From the NCBI GenBank assembly GCA_031383555.1, contig JANMZR010000133.1, forward strand, positions 1-41,445: 41,445 nucleotides of DNA. Reading direction: 5' to 3'. Below are positions 40,803 to 41,445 of this stretch, one piece after another. A program made the translations under genes and the position numbers. Each line of letters starts with the position of its first letter. Position 1 is the first letter of the stretch. Origin of the DNA: JANMZR01 sp031383555. Its GTDB lineage: Bacteria; Bacteroidota; Bacteroidia; Cytophagales; Spirosomataceae. Under the pieces are notes generated by a model. That model did no database searches, had not been told where the DNA came from, and was given only the letters and a program-made list of their open reading frames with translations.

Positions 40803-41445
40803 ATGATGAAAAATAAAATTATAGTTTTAGTAGCCTTTTCTTTTATAATATCCTGTAAATCAGGCCTAAACAATGCAGATTCAGTTTTTGAGAAATTGGA
40901 TTTTAAAAGCTCAAAAGTTGATTTTATAAACAAAATTACAGAAACAAAAGACTTCAATATTTTGGATTATCTTTATTTTTACAATGGAGGAGGCGTATCG
41001 GCAGGGGATATCAACAATGACGGTTTAGTTGATTTGTATTTTACCTCAAATCAGGAGAAAAATAAGCTCTATTTGAACAAAGGAATTGGAGCCGATGGAA
41101 AGCCAAGCTTTGAGGATATTTCTAAAAATGCAGGAGTTGAAGGTTTTGCAGACTGGCAAACAGGTACAACTATGGTAGATATAAATGGTGACGGACTTTT
41201 AGATATTTATGTTTGTGCCGTAGCCAATTTTAAAGGATTAGAGGGCTCCAATGAATTATACATCAATAATGGCGACCTTACTTTTACTGAAAAGGCCAGT
41301 GAATATGGTTTAGATTTTACGGGCTTTTCTACTCAAGCGGCCTTTTTTGATTATGATAAAGACGGTGATTTGGACTGTTATTTGTTAAATCATGCCGTAC
41401 ATACATCACGCTCCTACGACCGTGTGAGTACTCGTATGTTAAAGG
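40803..41445 (+). CDS. FG-GAP/VCBS repeat lipoprotein, second tandem copy (3' end outside window)
   Basis: The first 214 codons of a second large FG-GAP lipoprotein, starting at ATG 40803 (or the adjacent ATG 40806). The signal and lipobox are VAFSFIISCKSG (Cys near residue 18). The sequence tracks copy 1 closely: FNILDYLYFYNGGGVSAGDINNDGLVDLYFTSNQ, then VDINGDGLLDIYVCAVANF and FDYDKDGDLDCYLLNH against FDYDRDGDLDMYLLNN in copy 1. Strand and order suggest tandem duplication. The ASPIC/UnbV domain and second propeller, if present, lie beyond the window. Confidence 0.9.
   Translation, partial: MMKNKIIVLVAFSFIISCKSGLNNADSVFEKLDFKSSKVDFINKITETKDFNILDYLYFYNGGGVSAGDINNDGLVDLYFTSNQEKNKLYLNKGIGADGKPSFEDISKNAGVEGFADWQTGTTMVDINGDGLLDIYVCAVANFKGLEGSNELYINNGDLTFTEKASEYGLDFTGFSTQAAFFDYDKDGDLDCYLLNHAVHTSRSYDRVSTRMLK

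Overview
The window looks like a low-GC member of the Bacteroidota, probably order Cytophagales. The signs are a SusC/SusD pair, a fused SecDF, a TonB-receptor/DUF4249 operon, FG-GAP/ASPIC lipoproteins, intergenic spacers of very high A+T, no Shine-Dalgarno sequences, and several TAnnTTTG-type -7 promoter boxes. I cannot name a genus. The first ~108 bases do not belong: they are 61% G+C, encode a piece of a DUF1080-type protein, and join in mid-codon to an ABC exporter. I read this as a chimeric contig end.

Layout. 108-3380: truncated ABC exporter (+), a small broken gene (-), a TolC-like outer-membrane efflux protein (-) and a hotdog acyl-CoA thioesterase (-). 3504-8585: a small secreted/membrane protein, SecDF and an APC-family amino acid permease, all (+), closed by hairpin terminators. 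8683-10831 (-): a DUF1573 periplasmic protein and a GT39-like membrane glycosyltransferase. 11039-13338 (-): a tight cluster of moaC, a MobA-like enzyme with an extra N-terminal domain, and thiamine pyrophosphokinase. A divergent 364-residue protein with a DxDD(T/S) motif follows (+), and the two share an intergenic 16-bp palindrome. 14604-21144: YtxH-like protein, YqgE/AlgH, vanadium-haloperoxidase/PAP2-like lipoprotein, small lipoprotein, YdcZ-type transporter, DUF2130 coiled-coil protein and lactonase-type beta-propeller. 21216-21777: a ParDE-type toxin-antitoxin locus whose toxin has an in-frame stop. 21868-24855: a large FAD/Fe-S 2-hydroxyacid dehydrogenase whose reading frame contains a palindromic repeat. 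25636-30259: susC and susD behind a 780-bp A+T-rich gap. 30341-37042: a small lipoprotein (+) facing a four-gene operon (-) of TonB receptor, DUF4249 lipoprotein and two paralogous FN3/Kelch-like lipoproteins. 37218-end: two tandem FG-GAP/ASPIC lipoproteins (+), the second cut by the window end, separated by a REP-like repeat.

How it fits together. Most of the window is chromosomal housekeeping plus envelope functions: protein export (SecDF), efflux (ABC, TolC), and glycan or other large-substrate uptake (SusCD, TonB/DUF4249/Kelch). The items most worth follow-up are the DxDD protein beside molybdenum-cofactor genes, the in-frame palindromic element in the dehydrogenase, the TonB/DUF4249/double-Kelch operon, and the nonsense-interrupted ParE. 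No RNA genes, CRISPR array or complete insertion sequence were seen.
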